Shown: positions 1-11,649 of the stretch, piece after piece
Numbering within the stretch: the first letter of the stretch is position 1
Layout of the letters: each line of letters begins with the position of its first letter
Assembly (NCBI RefSeq): GCF_000003815.2
Contig: NW_023365730.1
Location: 118,279-182,278, forward strand
DNA length: 64,000 bases
From: Branchiostoma floridae
Taxonomy: Eukaryota; Chordata; Leptocardii; Amphioxiformes; Branchiostomatidae
Reading direction: 5' to 3'
Position numbers and translations under genes: made by a program
Notes under the pieces: generated by a model
Told to the model about the DNA's origin: nothing
The model's input: the letters and a program-made list of their open reading frames with translations, nothing else
The model's database searches: none

Positions 1-187
1 ACACACACACACACACCCGCACAAGGGCCCACAAAAAAATACACGAACACACCAACACACACACCCCCGGGCCCCCCCCCCCCCAAAAACACACGCCCCC
101 CCCCCCCCCCACACACACACACACAAACAAACACTCCCCAAGCCAATATCTGACCCGAGGTCTCTCTCTCTCCCCCCTCTCTCTCTC

Positions 188-257
<70 letters not shown>

Positions 258-263
258 ACTCAC
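1..263. repeat. AC-rich low-complexity tract with (CA)n
   Basis: Mixed AC, poly-C and CT runs, then an uninterrupted (CA)n from about 190 to 254. Homopolymer C runs at the contig-like start may include sequencing or assembly noise. Confidence 0.9.
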
Positions 264-1208
264 TCCCCAATTCATTATGTCTTCGGAGGTCACACCGGGC
301 TCTGTACTGAGTATGGGGCTAGGTCTTAGCCTTCACTGGGCCTGGGCGATATGAATCGAAGAAATTCGGCAAAAAAGGGAAAAGCGGTCAGGAGAGTCAG
401 TAGTTCGCATGAAGGTTACCGTTCTTTCTCCTGTACCTAGTCGACCGAACCCGAAGGTGGTTATACTCCCCTGGCTGAGTATTCTCCCTATAGTTCCAGT
501 GTAGTTAGTCTGGTAGAGCTTGTTTGAATTCTTCTTTATTCATGAACGCTCAAATCGGCCCGCGGGCCACTTTTCATTGAGGTCATGAGGGAAGAGGTAA
601 GGGTCAGACAAAATATGTAACATTGGTACAGTTTACATCATTAAAAGAACTAATGGGTCTAAACACATATTTTACACATACATGGTACAAAATACATAAA
701 ACCTAGATAGGCCCTCATGCGATTGAATCGTCCCGGCAAAGATGACTCAAACATACAAGAAAACATACAAACCACGGCAGCGCCGAAATCCTACACATCT
801 CTTTATGATTTTCTATCATCGCTATTGAATAACTCCTTCATTCCCCCACCTTAGCTATTACATGACGCGATGCCATGGCACCCCAGGTAAGCCATAAGTC
901 TATCTGAGGCCGCAGTAAAGAAGAAGACGGGTCTAGGCGACAGAAGCGTCCCTCTGGCAAAGACGACTTCACTTGACAATACATCTGCGCGTGCTATTTT
1001 AATCACAGAGATACCCTCTCGTCAACAATCGCCCTAAATTCACTCAGTCATTCCTCACCGTGTGAGATGGGGTGACATCTCAGGCGTCCCGTTGTGGTCA
1101 GACCCGCAGGCGACAGTTCTATCTAGTAAAGAAGTATCCATAGGTCAACAGGGAGGCGCGTGTCACCCTTATCATACACGACTTTTATCAACTCACATAT
1201 GGTTTTTT
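264..1208. other. Unique-looking sequence with diverged short repeats
   Basis: No gene is seen. A motif like aggcgacagaagcgtccctc near 935 recurs in diverged form near 1108 and again near 1800. The stretch 530-640 (beginning around ttcatgaacgctcaaatcgg) matches 37160-37260 and looks like the antisense 3' end of a dispersed retroelement. Confidence 0.5.
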
Positions 1209-1770
1209 TACTCACTCACTCACTCACTCACTCACTCACTCACTCACTCACTCACTCACTCACTCACTCACTCACTCACTCACTCACTCACTCACTCACT
1301 GATTTATAGTCATTCACTCACTCACTCACTCACTCACTCACTCACTCAGTCACTCAGTCACTCGCTCACCCACTCACTCACTCACTCACACACTCACTCA
1401 CTCTCACTCACTCACGCACATACTCACTCACTCACTCACTCATACAGTCATTTACTCACACACACACACACTCGCTCACTCATACAATCACTACCTTGCT
1501 AGTTCGCACACTCACTCTCTCACACAGAGACACACACAACACATACACACACAACACATACACGCACGCACACTCTCATACACACAAACACACAGACACG
1601 CACACAGACGCACATACTGACACTCTCTCTCTCTCTCAGACACACACACACGCACACACACACATGCACACACACAGACACACACACACACGCACACACA
1701 CACACACACACGTACACACACACGCACTGATACACACAGACGCAAACTCACTCACTCACTAACACACACA
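1209..1770. repeat. (TCAC)n then CA-rich microsatellite
   Basis: A tetranucleotide TCAC/ACTC array runs from about 1210 to 1443 and is interrupted at 1301-1313. It grades into CA-rich repeats up to about 1770. Long open frames here are low-complexity artefacts. Confidence 0.95.
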
Positions 1771-2690
1771 CACGGGGTCATACAAGGCCCCGGTTACCCC
1801 AGGCGATAGAACCATCCAGGTAAAGAAGCCTCCATCAGACAATAGCAGACGCGTGCCTGTATAATCACACCTATTCCTTCTTTATATCTCTCACCGCTCT
1901 TCAATCAGCCAGCCGACAGGTACGTAACTCGGGCGGTGTGGGCGCGTACAAAACCGCCAACGTTTCATTACCTCTAGAACAAATAGAGTTCGTCGATTTT
2001 GTGCCTTTTTCACGGTCGAAGATGAAGTGAACTCTGCCGTATTCTACTACGTATATGTGATGAATATGTCCTATTTAATGAGGCAAAAATTCACAATAAA
2101 GGTCTTCGTTGAATCAAAATGGTGCCGTCTTTATTCCTGTGTGGTTATTAGGTACGTATAATCCCCGGAGGGAAGAAGGGTGATTTGGCGGGTCGTCTGA
2201 GGTCACAGGTCTGTGAAGTATACCGTATTAGAATAGTGAAGTCCTTCGTCTTTCATTGTATCTACAGAAGATAACAAGTAGATTTACTAACACTGCTGAC
2301 AAGGCAAAATGTGACAAACTGAAAGTAACCGATTGGAAGCCATAGTAAAGATTGGTCTGTAAGAGTGGTACAAGCTAAAACATTGGAATTGAAAGTCAGC
2401 TTTTGGACTAGAGAAGCCACATACATGTACATGTTTTATTGTCCGTCATTGCGCAAAGTAGTCGCTTTCAACAGAAACTACGGACATGTTCATGCTTGTA
2501 GACTCACATGTAGATAAAGCGAACCTTAATCCTTGTGTTAAATTACAGGATACGACGATGACTTCAAGACGATGACTTTGTAGCATCCGTCACTCTTCTT
2601 CCGAGCTATTTCTCAAGAACGTGTTACCTAAATCGTCTGACCGTTTTTTAAATCATACCCCATGTCTTAAGTAACTTTATTTGGGCTCAC
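1771..2690. other. No gene seen
   Basis: Mixed-composition sequence. Apart from a diverged copy of the short motif also found near 935, I see no coding, RNA or repeat signal. Confidence 0.4.
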
Positions 2691-3506
2691 TCGCACCATT
2701 GTCACCTCCGTTAAGTGAGGAAAGTCGTGTGAATTGCCTTTCCCAAGGGCACAACATCAGGGCACATCAGCGGTTTTGACCCCCAGGCCTCTGGGGTCTG
2801 GGCTAAACGTCTCACCGAAAACTTTTTTTAACTCACTCCCACCATTGTCCCTATTCCCATCACGCTCCTCCTTCTCAATATCGTAATTAAGCGCACACAT
2901 ATCATATTGTGACTTGCCCATCCGAGAATGGATGGGTAAGCTACTGGCAGACTGTTCCCACAGAGCCAGAGACAGAAGGGAGTGGATGAGGCTGGACACT
3001 ACCATAGTCCCCGACCCTCAGGCATGGGACTAGATTAAGGTAAAGGTATATGTGTATCATATTATTCTTTGTTATTTGTCCGTCCATTCCATGTTACTTG
3101 AAACAAAAAGTGAACTTGAAACTTCGGGCAAGAATATGCAATAAAATTATTATTTGAACCTATTGGGACGTTATATAGTAAGTTTTCGTATTTCCACATC
3201 AACTCATAGTAAGGGATAATACCTGCTCTTCAACCGATCCGCTCAGTGACAGTGTCATTGACGAAAGACAGTTGATGCTATATGAAAAGCCTGACCGTTT
3301 CCCAAATCATACCGAGTTCCTTGAGTAACTTTTTGGGGGGCTCACTCCCACCATTGTCCCCATTCCCATCACGTTCCTCCTTCTCCCAGAACACAAAGGA
3401 AAACAATGGGTCATTGTTATGTAGCATTAAGGTGTGGCTCTCCCCCATTACGGGATCTCCTTTTTTAACGTCCGAGGGACGGACCTAGCCAAAGCTAGGT
3501 ACTCAT

Positions 3507-3657
3507 TAGTCTCCAAGCAGACCCTACGGTGCCTTAGAGACAGTTTTAAACCTGGCAGGCAGACCTCCGGTGCCCGTTTTACTCCCTTTGGCCCGCTACA
3601 CTCCTTGGCCAGCGTTGATACTATCTCTAAGGCACCGTAGGGTCTGCTTGGAGACTA
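3507..3657. mobile_element. MULE-like MITE, 151 bp, with 9-bp target duplication
   Basis: Terminal inverted repeats of about 33 bp begin TAGTCTCCAAGCAGACCCTA. They are flanked on both sides by GGTACTCAT (3498-3506 and 3658-3666). A 9-bp duplication with long terminal repeats fits Mutator-like non-autonomous elements. There is no coding capacity. Confidence 0.85.
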
Positions 3658-3960
3658 GGTACTCATGTTCACCTGAGTGAAGTGAATACAGTCGTGTGAA
3701 GTGCCTTTCCCAACGGCACAACATCGGGGCACACCAGCGGTTTTGAACTTCTGGGATTTAGGCCAAACATCTCACCTAAAACCTTTTTTTTAAAACTTAC
3801 TCCCACCATTGTCCCTATTCCCATCACGTTCCTTCTTCTCCCAAAACCACAAAGGATAACAATAGGGCATTGTTATGTACCATTAAGGTGTGGTTCTCCC
3901 CAGTTACGGGACCTCCTTTTAACGTCCAAGGGACGGCCCTAGCCGAAGCTAGGTACTCAT

Positions 3961-4083
3961 TAGAGATAGTATCAAAGCTGGCAGGCAGACCTTCGGTGCC
4001 CGTTTTACTCCCTTTGGCCCGCTACACTCCTTGGCCAGCGTTGATACTATCTCTAAGGCACCGTAGGGTCTGCTTGGAGACTA
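3961..4083. mobile_element. MULE-like MITE, left arm deleted
   Basis: Same element as at 3507, but the outer ~28 bp of the left arm is missing: the target copy GGTACTCAT (3952-3960) joins directly to the inner arm. The right arm is intact and followed by GGTATTCAT. Confidence 0.8.
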
Positions 4084-4356
4084 GGTATTCATGTCAACCT
4101 GAGTGAAGTGAGGAAAGTCGTGTGAAGTGCCTTTCCCAAGGGCATAACATCAGCGGCTCTGAACCTCTGGGTTTTAGACCAAACATCTCACCGAAAACTT
4201 TTTTCTTCTTCTTCCACCATTGTCCCTATTCCCATCACGTTCCTTCTTCTCCCAAATCACAAAGGATAACAATAGAACATGGTGTGGCCCTCCCCGATCA
4301 CGGGACCTCCTTTTTTAACGTCCGAGGGACGGCCCTAGCCGAAGCTAGGTACTCAT

Positions 4357-4507
4357 CAGTCTCCAAGAAGACCCTACGGTGTCTTAGAGACAGTATCAAA
4401 GCTGGCAGGCAGACCTCCGGTGCCCGTTTTACTCCCTTTGGCCCTCTACACTCCTTGGACAGCTTTGATACTATCTCTAAGGCACCGTAGGGTCTGCTTG
4501 GAGACTA
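4357..4507. mobile_element. MULE-like MITE, third copy
   Basis: Full-length copy with a few mismatches in the left arm. It is flanked by GGTACTCAT at 4348-4356 and 4508-4516, so it was copied along with the host SINE unit. Confidence 0.85.
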
Positions 4508-5171
4508 GGTACTCATGTTCACCTGAGTGAAGTGAATAAAGTCGTGTGAAGTGCCTTTCCCAAGGGCACAACATCGGCCACATCAGCGGTTTGAACCTCT
4601 GGGTTTGGGGCCAAACATCTTACCGAAAACTTTTTTTTTCTTCTTACCACCATTGTTCCGATTCCCATCACGTTCCTCCTCCTCCCAGACCACAAAGGAT
4701 AACAATAGGGTATTGTTATGTAGCAAGGGCTGGGAATGGGATTCCGTACAACGGAACGACCCATTGTTCTCTACAACAATGGCTAGGTGGTTCTACAGGG
4801 CCGGACTGTGTGCGGAGGGAAATGTCACGGGTGGCAGGGGTCAAGGTGGGGTGGGAGGGGGGCGTGACCTTGTGGGCAAGGTCATCGGGCTGCGGTTTGA
4901 TGATGGGGAGGTTCTGACAACCGGTCCTTTAAGGAAATTGGATACAAGCGGCACACACTTAAGATGTGCTCTTATCAATTCGTCGCTCTTGTCGCTTGTC
5001 TGTAGACTATTGAGTGTTGTTGTCTATTTGGATGGTCATCTTAGAATTCTTTTATTCCAGATTTTGTTTGTATCGCATTCCCGGTTAACCACATTGAGAC
5101 GCAAGACACTAGGTTTGTATTGAACGGTACAAGCTGTCTATCCGGACAGATTCTAATTGATCCACTCACAC

Positions 5172-5332
5172 CTAGCCTCTACCAGGCTCCGTGGATCGGT
5201 AGAATCATTATCCTCACCACGGATGAGGAAACGTACTCTTCTGGCCGGCTAACTCCCCTAGCGTACTATAGACTCTATTTGTCCAATTTCTACAATTAGA
5301 CCACCGATCCACGTAGCCTGGTAGAGGCTAAC
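5172..5332. mobile_element. Fold-back MITE, TAGCCTCTACCAGG family, copy 1
   Basis: Inverted arms TAGCCTCTACCAGGCT and its complement near 5174 and 5330, followed inward by a GGATCGGT/ACCGATCC pair. The internal segment near 5250-5290 (ctcccctagcgtactat) recurs in the copies at about 6470, 24180 and 44530. Confidence 0.75.
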
Positions 5333-5620
5333 TCACACCGGGAAAGACCCCTACTCTTTTTATAAGTGCGGTGGGTTCTTTTAACGTACTCGACGTGTGG
5401 TTCTCCTTAAGCACGGGACCTCCATTACACGGGCATTTAACGTTCCATGCGAGAGACGGCCCTAACCGAAGCTAGGTACTCATTTTCACCCGTATGAAGT
5501 GAGAAAGTTGTGTAAAATGGCTTTCCTAAGTGTACAACGTCGGAGCATATCATGGGATTCGAACCCAGGACCCATTGGCTTTGAGCAAAACATCCAGACG
5601 CGCCGCGATATCATAGCTAT

Positions 5621-6295
5621 GTCCTGTCTTCTTATGCGTCTTTTAAGTGCCATCCTTCTGTCTTGAACAGAAACACAAATTTGCGAACAAAAAGCAACAA
5701 CAACAGCAAAAATATCTTTCTCGAAAAAAGTTGGGATTCGTCTTGATAAATAGTCTTATTCTCTCTATAGCCAGCATAGTTATAGGCTGACAGGGAATAC
5801 CGAATTCCGCTCTTTGTAGACCAAATTAAAGCACGTCGCCCTACATCCCGACCAACTTTCACAAACCCCGATGACTGACAGTTACATCTTTGATCAGAAG
5901 ATTAGGTTCACGCTAAGAGTATAATTTCCGTACGCGTCTTGAAAATGTTACTCGTTGTCGGCCAATTTCCCCTGGCAAGTATTCTCTCTATAGCCAGCAT
6001 AGTTATAGACTAGCTGGTCTACCGAATTCCGCTCTCTGTCGGCCAAATTAAAGTACGTCGGCCTACATCCCGACCAAGTTTCCCAAACCCGATGACTGAC
6101 AGGTACATCTGTCGACGTGTTCTCACATCCGAACGGTCCAAACAGACTCTCAATCTCGCCTTCGCGTTGCCATGGCAACGCCGAAACTCTCCCTCCCGGA
6201 TTTCTCCTCCCCTTTGTCTTAAGAAATCCGCCGTGCGTTTCTTGAAGTACAGGAGATTTTCTTCCCCCTTTCTTCCATTATTCCGGCTCTCCTAA
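5621..6295. repeat. Duplicated segment (two diverged copies)
   Basis: The stretch around 5757-5870 (ctctctatagccagcatagt and what follows) is repeated at about 5986-6105 with roughly 230-bp spacing. No gene is recognised. Confidence 0.6.
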
Positions 6296-6467
6296 CATGC
6301 GACCAGAACAATATGTCTGGCGGAATAATGCATTCAGCACAGGCCGGGAGGTCAGGGCGGGAAGAAAGGCCGGATCAGGGCATGTTGTGTCGGCGCGCCG
6401 CCGCCGTCTTACATTTAAGTCAGTTTAACATAAAAATTTACAAGCTATTTGGGATGTGGGGTTTTAG

Positions 6468-6590
6468 TAGACTCTTCCAGGCTCCTCAGATCGGTTGTAT
6501 GATAGCTGGACTTGTAGAAATAGAGTCAAATAGTGTCAATAGTACGGTAGGAGAGTCGGACGGCCAGAGGAGTTATTTCCTTTACTCCGT
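6468..6590. mobile_element. TAGCCTCTACCAGG-family MITE, diverged copy
   Basis: A reverse-orientation internal segment (caatagtacggtaggagagtcgg, with mismatches) and a degenerate CTTCCAGGCTCC arm near 6475. The far arm is not clear. Confidence 0.5.
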
Positions 6591-6779
6591 GTTAGCGCGA
6601 AGCCGCCTTACAAGCTACCGTACTTTGGTCACAATATCCTAGGAAGGCTGTGCCAAGGTTGAAAATATGAACATGTGCAACTGATTTGTAGAACGTAAAG
6701 AAAAACAAAACACAAGAAATATGAACTTACAAGAGTTTTTCTACTTTTGTCTTCCTTGTAGAGGGTTAAGCTAAGAAGT

Positions 6780-7346
6780 GACAGACAGGGACAGGCAGAC
6801 ACATTTACATACTTACATGCAGACAGACATACAAAGAGACAGAGGGAGAGGCTAGATTGACAGAGACTGTACGTAGAGACAGAGGCAAACAGTGACAGAC
6901 AGAAAAACAGACGGACAGACAGAAAGAGAGACAGGTAGAAAGTCATCTAGACAAACAGAGAGACAAAAGGAGAGGCAGATAGACAGACAATCAAAAAGGC
7001 AGACAAACAGGGATTGAAAGAGAGACAGACAGAGAAACAGACAACCATCCCATGTTTAAGCCGTTCAATCAGGGACTAGTTCCGCACTGCCGGCACGTGC
7101 GGACAGACAGACAGACAGACAGGCAGACAGAGGAACAGATTGACAAACAAACAAACAAACAAACAAACAGACGTAGACGTAGACAGAGATAGAGACTAGT
7201 TCCTTACGCTCGGCACGTGCGCACCCACCCACAATACTAGACACAGACAAACAAACAAACAGACAGACAGACAGACAGGTAAGTAGGTAACCGTTCTATG
7301 CCTAGGCGGTTCCAATAGAGAGAAGTTTCGCACGCTCAGCACAGAA

Positions 7347-7378
<32 letters not shown>

Positions 7379-7520
7379 CACTTAGGTAGTTTCACCATAG
7401 ACTAGTCCCCACGCTTGACAAGTGAGCACAGACAGAAAGACAAACATGCATACAAACAAACAGACAGACAGGCAGACGGACAAACAGACGAATAGACAGA
7501 CAGAAACAGACAGACGAGAA
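6780..7520. repeat. (ACAG)n-rich microsatellite region
   Basis: Repeated ACAG/CAAA tetranucleotides broken by short unique spacers. One spacer containing ggcacgtgcg recurs near 7092, 7210 and 7590, so larger units were duplicated too. Confidence 0.85.
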
Positions 7521-7714
7521 GGTAACCAATGTATGTTTAATTGGTTCCTGCATGCATAGAGATCTAGACTAGTTCCTTACGTACGCTCGGCACGTGCGCG
7601 CCCGGCCCTAATCCTCTCCCCAGACGACCTGACCGCCGCCCGCACCGACACGCACCGCGGGAAATAATGGCTCTTATTTACATTTGGCTGCTTTCAGCAC
7701 AGATTTGTGCGGGA

Positions 7715-8370
7715 GAAAATACAGCCGAATACAAAAGGAACTTTCTAATCCGGCACGAAAGAAAAGTACTGGCGACAAAGTATACTTCTGAGAGACCGTC
7801 TTTTGGACCACTTTCTCCCTTCGAAAACCATGATCAGTACTAGTAGTGTAGCTATAGGTGGCTGAGAACATTTGTGTAACTCCCATGAAAGTTCACACAA
7901 TTTTATCTAAAGAATATTTGTTGGATAAATTACAGCCGGGTACGAATGGAACTTTCTAACCCGTCACGAGAAAAAAGTGATCGAGACAAAGTATACTTCT
8001 AAGAGACCGACTTTTAGACCACTTTCTCTCGTCGAAGTTAGCGGTAGTGTAGCTGGCTAAGAACATTTGTTTAACTCCCATGACAGTTTAAAAAAATCAT
8101 ATAAAACCTATTTGTGGGATGAAATACAGCGGGGTTCAAAATAAACTTTCTAATCCGCCACGAGAGAAAAGCACTGGCGACAAAGTATACTTCTGAGAGA
8201 CCGACTTTTAGACCACTTTCTTTCGTCGAAGTTAGCAGTAGTGTAGCTATAGGTGGCTAACAATATTTACTAAATTGCCATGAAGGTTTACAGAGTTTTA
8301 TCTAAAACATGTTTGCGGGATAAATTACAGTGGGATACAAAATGAACTCCCCGTCAAAAACCATCAGTTT
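7715..8370. repeat. Tandem repeat, about 200-bp unit, four copies
   Basis: Units start at about 7721, 7933, 8126 and 8327. They share ggaactttctaa and gacaaagtatacttct, and the last copy is truncated. No gene is recognised. Confidence 0.8.
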
Positions 8371-8377
8371 TAGTGTA

Positions 8378-8677
8378 GCTATACTCTCCAAGCAGAGGTT
8401 AGCCCCTGCTGTTTTTTTGGACGTTTTTAGGCGTTTGTCTTCTAAAGGCGGGAGAGAAGTTTCCTACTAATGAGCGACCAAACAATTTGCATGTATCTAA
8501 AGAAATTTCATACGTTAAGAACAAGATTTAAAAAAAATCTTTTCTTAACGTTTTTTTTACGCTTTGTGCGTATAATTAACTATTCATCTTGCATCTTATG
8601 TACATTGAGAAAACAGTAGTAACACAAATCTAATTTTGGCTTCTGTACGGTAGCTCAACGATCAGCGTCTACCGGGA
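8378..8677. other. Isolated left end of a CTCTCCAAGCAG element
   Basis: A copy of the terminus ctctccaagcagag occurs at about 8383 with no matching right end before the complete element at 8678. The rest is AT-rich with no gene. Confidence 0.4.
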
Positions 8678-8902
8678 TACTCTCCAAGCAGAGTTTTGGC
8701 TTCGGCTGTTTTGACAAGATCTAAGCGTTTTTGCAAAACTTCCTTCTTTTGTCCCTTTTTCGTTCCCCTTTTCGACCCTTCCTTTTATTCGTGCTCCTTT
8801 GGCCAGTGGACAACATGAGAAAAAAGGGACAAAATAGAAAGCCTGACCAAACGCCTAAAGGACGTCAAAAACATCCGGAGCCAAACTTCTGCTTGGAGAG
8901 TA
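8678..8902. mobile_element. MITE with TACTCTCCAAGCAGA terminal repeats
   Basis: About 225 bp, with terminal inverted repeats of about 15 bp plus a further matching inner segment (TTTTGGCT / AGCCAAAC). I found no unambiguous target duplication. The termini resemble, but are not identical to, the 151-bp MITE at 3507. Confidence 0.7.
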
Positions 8903-8914
8903 GAACGGGACCCT

Positions 8915-9106
8915 AACGTAGCAGAAGTTATTTTACGTAATGAGCTATTCACATTTCTAGAATCTATTACAGCAGATTTTAAGAACCTCGATGCTAAAGA
9001 CAGATTTGTATATATCTTTAGATGCCACAACTCCCATAATGCAAAGTTAGGCAAATATATCAAAGACTGCTTTGTTATTAGAAAGAATAATGAAAGCCAT
9101 GATTAG
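8915..9106 (+). pseudogene. LINE open-reading-frame C-terminal fragment
   Basis: Sixty-three codons open up to TAG at 9104-9106, reading LRNELFTFLESITADFKNLD and later FVYIFRCHNS and GKYIKDCFVIR. This resembles the end of the reverse-transcriptase protein in some invertebrate non-LTR elements (family inferred from memory). A 3' tail with aataaagtt near 9247 follows. The 5' side is cut by the MITE at 8678-8902. Confidence 0.55.
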
Positions 9107-9255
9107 CCCAACTCGATTGTAACATTATATCTTGTTTTAGCCCTTTTTGCTATGTTAATAAAGATGTTAAGTCTTATTCTATACACCTATTTTGTACTTT
9201 GTGTAATAGTTGTTGCCATACATTGTACCATGTACAAATGTCGTGCAATAAAGTT
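9107..9255 (+). mobile_element. 3' tail of the LINE fragment
   Basis: T-rich sequence follows the stop codon and ends close to gtgcaataaagttctac, which contains a poly(A) signal. Confidence 0.45.
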
Positions 9256-9557
9256 CTACTAAAGTTATCTTGAAGTCAACACGTGATGTCGGCACGGGTA
9301 CACACTGACCAGGGGAACGGCCTTCAGCAGTCAGTATGTCATATTTACACACCGAGCTCGGTAAAGTCGCGCAGATCGCGGAAACAAAGGAGCTACACAG
9401 AAGCTAGGAGTGGGTTGGGTTAAAACTGCGTAATTGGTGGGAAAACATATGTGTATTTCGTGTTGTCTACGAGTTTGTGTGTCTAAAGACATGGTGTTTG
9501 TGACCGTAGAAAAGTTGTTTGGATTAACTTTCCGGTTTATTGATCGAACGATAGCAT

Positions 9558-9752
9558 TAAGCCCCGTTTACAAATCAAGATTTTAGCTCGACCGAGTTGT
9601 CAGCGAGCTCTAAATTACAAGGAGGTATGACCCTGATGCCGACGAAGAAACTCTGCTATTTGTTCGTAGGCATCAGGTTCATGCCTCCTCGTAATTTAGA
9701 GATCGCTGACACCTCGGCCGAGCTAAATTCTTGATTTGTAAACGGGGCTTTA
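9558..9752. mobile_element. Fold-back element with about 80-bp arms
   Basis: The left arm (taagccccgtttacaaatca...) and the right arm from 9752 backwards are complementary over about 80 bp with a few mismatches. The loop near 9641-9668 is short. This is a MITE-like hairpin with no coding capacity; the target duplication is uncertain. Confidence 0.8.
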
Positions 9753-10435
9753 CGACAGGAAACTACAGAGCAAAGTATTGGTGTGTGTCGGAACACAACA
9801 GATATCTCAGGACTCGGCAGATATACAATAAAGTATATCTCATGGATTTATATCTGAAAAGCGTACAACACATTAAAATTGTAGCCTCCTTCGCAGGATA
9901 ATTCATTGTTATGTAGAATGTATCAAATGAGTGGGTTTTTTTTTACACTTTGAAAGTATTTGTCAGCCTAGAATCGCAAAACTTACAAAAATACATGCCA
10001 AAAAACAGAGACAGGAATACGTGCACGTGGTCAACCTGTTAATATCGGTCATGGACTAACCGATGTATGAAAGGATAGTACATGAAGTGTTCACGATATT
10101 CAACGAACAGAACAGACCTGAAGAAAACTTTGTCAATGGGTGATACTTTTTGCATTTTCTCGTCAAACTACGACAACGTAATGTCTACATAGACGAATGT
10201 ACGCTCCCTTAGCAAAGCTTGATACGTTCAAAATCTTTTTTTCTGCTTAGATATTTACTCTGCTATTAACATATTTGTATTGCGTAAGATAGATGCTATT
10301 TGCTATGGGATCAAAGGTCAGAAGTGTAGTATTACAGCTGACCACGTGGAACAGGCATGTTCCTAGACGGAGTGCATGGGAAAAGACAGGGTTCTGTCGC
10401 CCTCGAGATCCAAGTTGCTCGAGCTCGCTACAGTC
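9753..10435. other. No gene seen
   Basis: AT-rich intergenic-like sequence without recognised features. Confidence 0.4.
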
Positions 10436-10570
10436 TTTAAGAAGAGATGAAGGGGCGTAGAGTCATTAAGAAGGCACGTTAAATCCTTAAGGAGGGACGT
10501 AGTGACCTGAAGGAGGGGCGCAGAGTCCTTAAGGAGTTACGTAGAGTCTTTACGAAGGGCCGCAGTGCTC
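10436..10570. repeat. 21-bp minisatellite
   Basis: Units starting at 10457, 10478, 10499, 10520, 10541 and 10562 are exactly 21 bp apart and follow a pattern like gtagagtccttaaggagggac. Confidence 0.85.
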
Positions 10571-10716
10571 TATTTCTATTTTCATCATGGCAGACAAGAA
10601 AGATGTGGCACTGCACTAAATTTGAAGACGTATTTTGACATTGGCATATACAAAGGACAGGCCGAAGGTAAAGATAGCCCCATAGCCTTTTGGAGACCGT
10701 AGGGACATTGGGTTGT

Positions 10717-10826
<110 letters not shown>

Positions 10827-11246
10827 ATTAGAATAAAAATGTAACCACAAAGAACGACATAAACAACATTATACATTGAGTCTAATGAGTGATGCAACAA
10901 ATACACTCATATATGTTGCAACAAATCTAATGTAAGGGATTTGATCTCGATTGTTACACTCGGAAAGTGTATGACGCAATTGTGCACTGTAGTGAGTAGG
11001 CCGTACTTTAATGTCAAGGTCTTCCATTGTACAGTGATTAACCTGTTGGGTCAATTTTCATATCAGTATGAAAACAAACTGTTTGTTGACTCTAGTTCAC
11101 GCCCGTAGCTATGATCAATATTTGTGACGCGATGTGAGTGTGTTATCGGGAGTATCAGTGCGTGCGTGTGGGAGGGGTATTTACTGTTGAGGGCACGCGG
11201 TCTCGCCGTGCCTGGGTGTGCCTGGCTCAAAATATTGGAAGCGAAG

Positions 11247-11507
11247 ATTTATGGGAGGGAGGGAAGGAAGGAGTGAAGGAAGGAAGAAAGGAAAGAAAGA
11301 GGAAAGGAAGGAAGGCTGGGATGATAGAATGAAGGAAGGACAAATGGCGGAAGGGAGGGTGGAAGGAAAGAACGGAGCAAAGAAAGAAAGAGGAGAAAAA
11401 CAAGAAAGGACTAGGGGATGATAAGAAAGAAAGCTTTATACTATTAGATAGAAAGAAAGAGGAAGGTAGGCAGAAAGAAAGGGGGAAAGAAACGGAGAAA
11501 GAAAAAA

Positions 11508-11542
<35 letters not shown>

Positions 11543-11570
11543 CATATGAGAGAGAGAAGGAAGGAAAGAG
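11247..11570. repeat. Purine tract, GGAA/GAAA repeats
   Basis: Nearly pure purine on the plus strand for over 300 bp, prone to triplex or slippage structures. The flanks near 11130-11220 and 11585-11650 share a diverged segment (tatcagtgcgtgcgtgtggg). Confidence 0.9.
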
Positions 11571-11649
11571 TGTGTGTTATCAAGGTATCAGCGCGTACGT
11601 GTGGGGGGCATGTTTACTGTGGAGGGCGCGCGATCAGGACGCGTGCCAG

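Larger units (their letters stand above)
2690..5620 (-). repeat. Block of tRNA-derived SINE-like units
   Basis: About five copies of a unit that includes cctttcccaagggcacaac (near 2738, 3702, 4128, 4556; diverged near 5520) followed by a block reading ccaccattgtccctattccc. The copy near 5500-5600 reads, on the minus strand, a perfect RNA polymerase III B-box (GGTTCGAATCC inside 5554-5566). In the other copies this box is decayed. The tRNA-like head, a conserved body and 400-450 bp spacing suggest a tRNA-derived SINE amplified locally. Family assignment is inference. Confidence 0.65.

Noticed and set aside
1062-1762. Long plus-strand frames rich in Ser-Leu-Thr-His
   Set aside because: They are pure translations of TCAC and CA microsatellites.
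5554-5566. A functional tRNA gene at the perfect B-box
   Set aside because: No matching acceptor stem or clear A-box; the neighbours show it is part of a SINE-like repeat.
11227-11583. 118-codon minus-strand Phe/Ser/Leu frame
   Set aside because: Translation of the purine tract on its pyrimidine strand.
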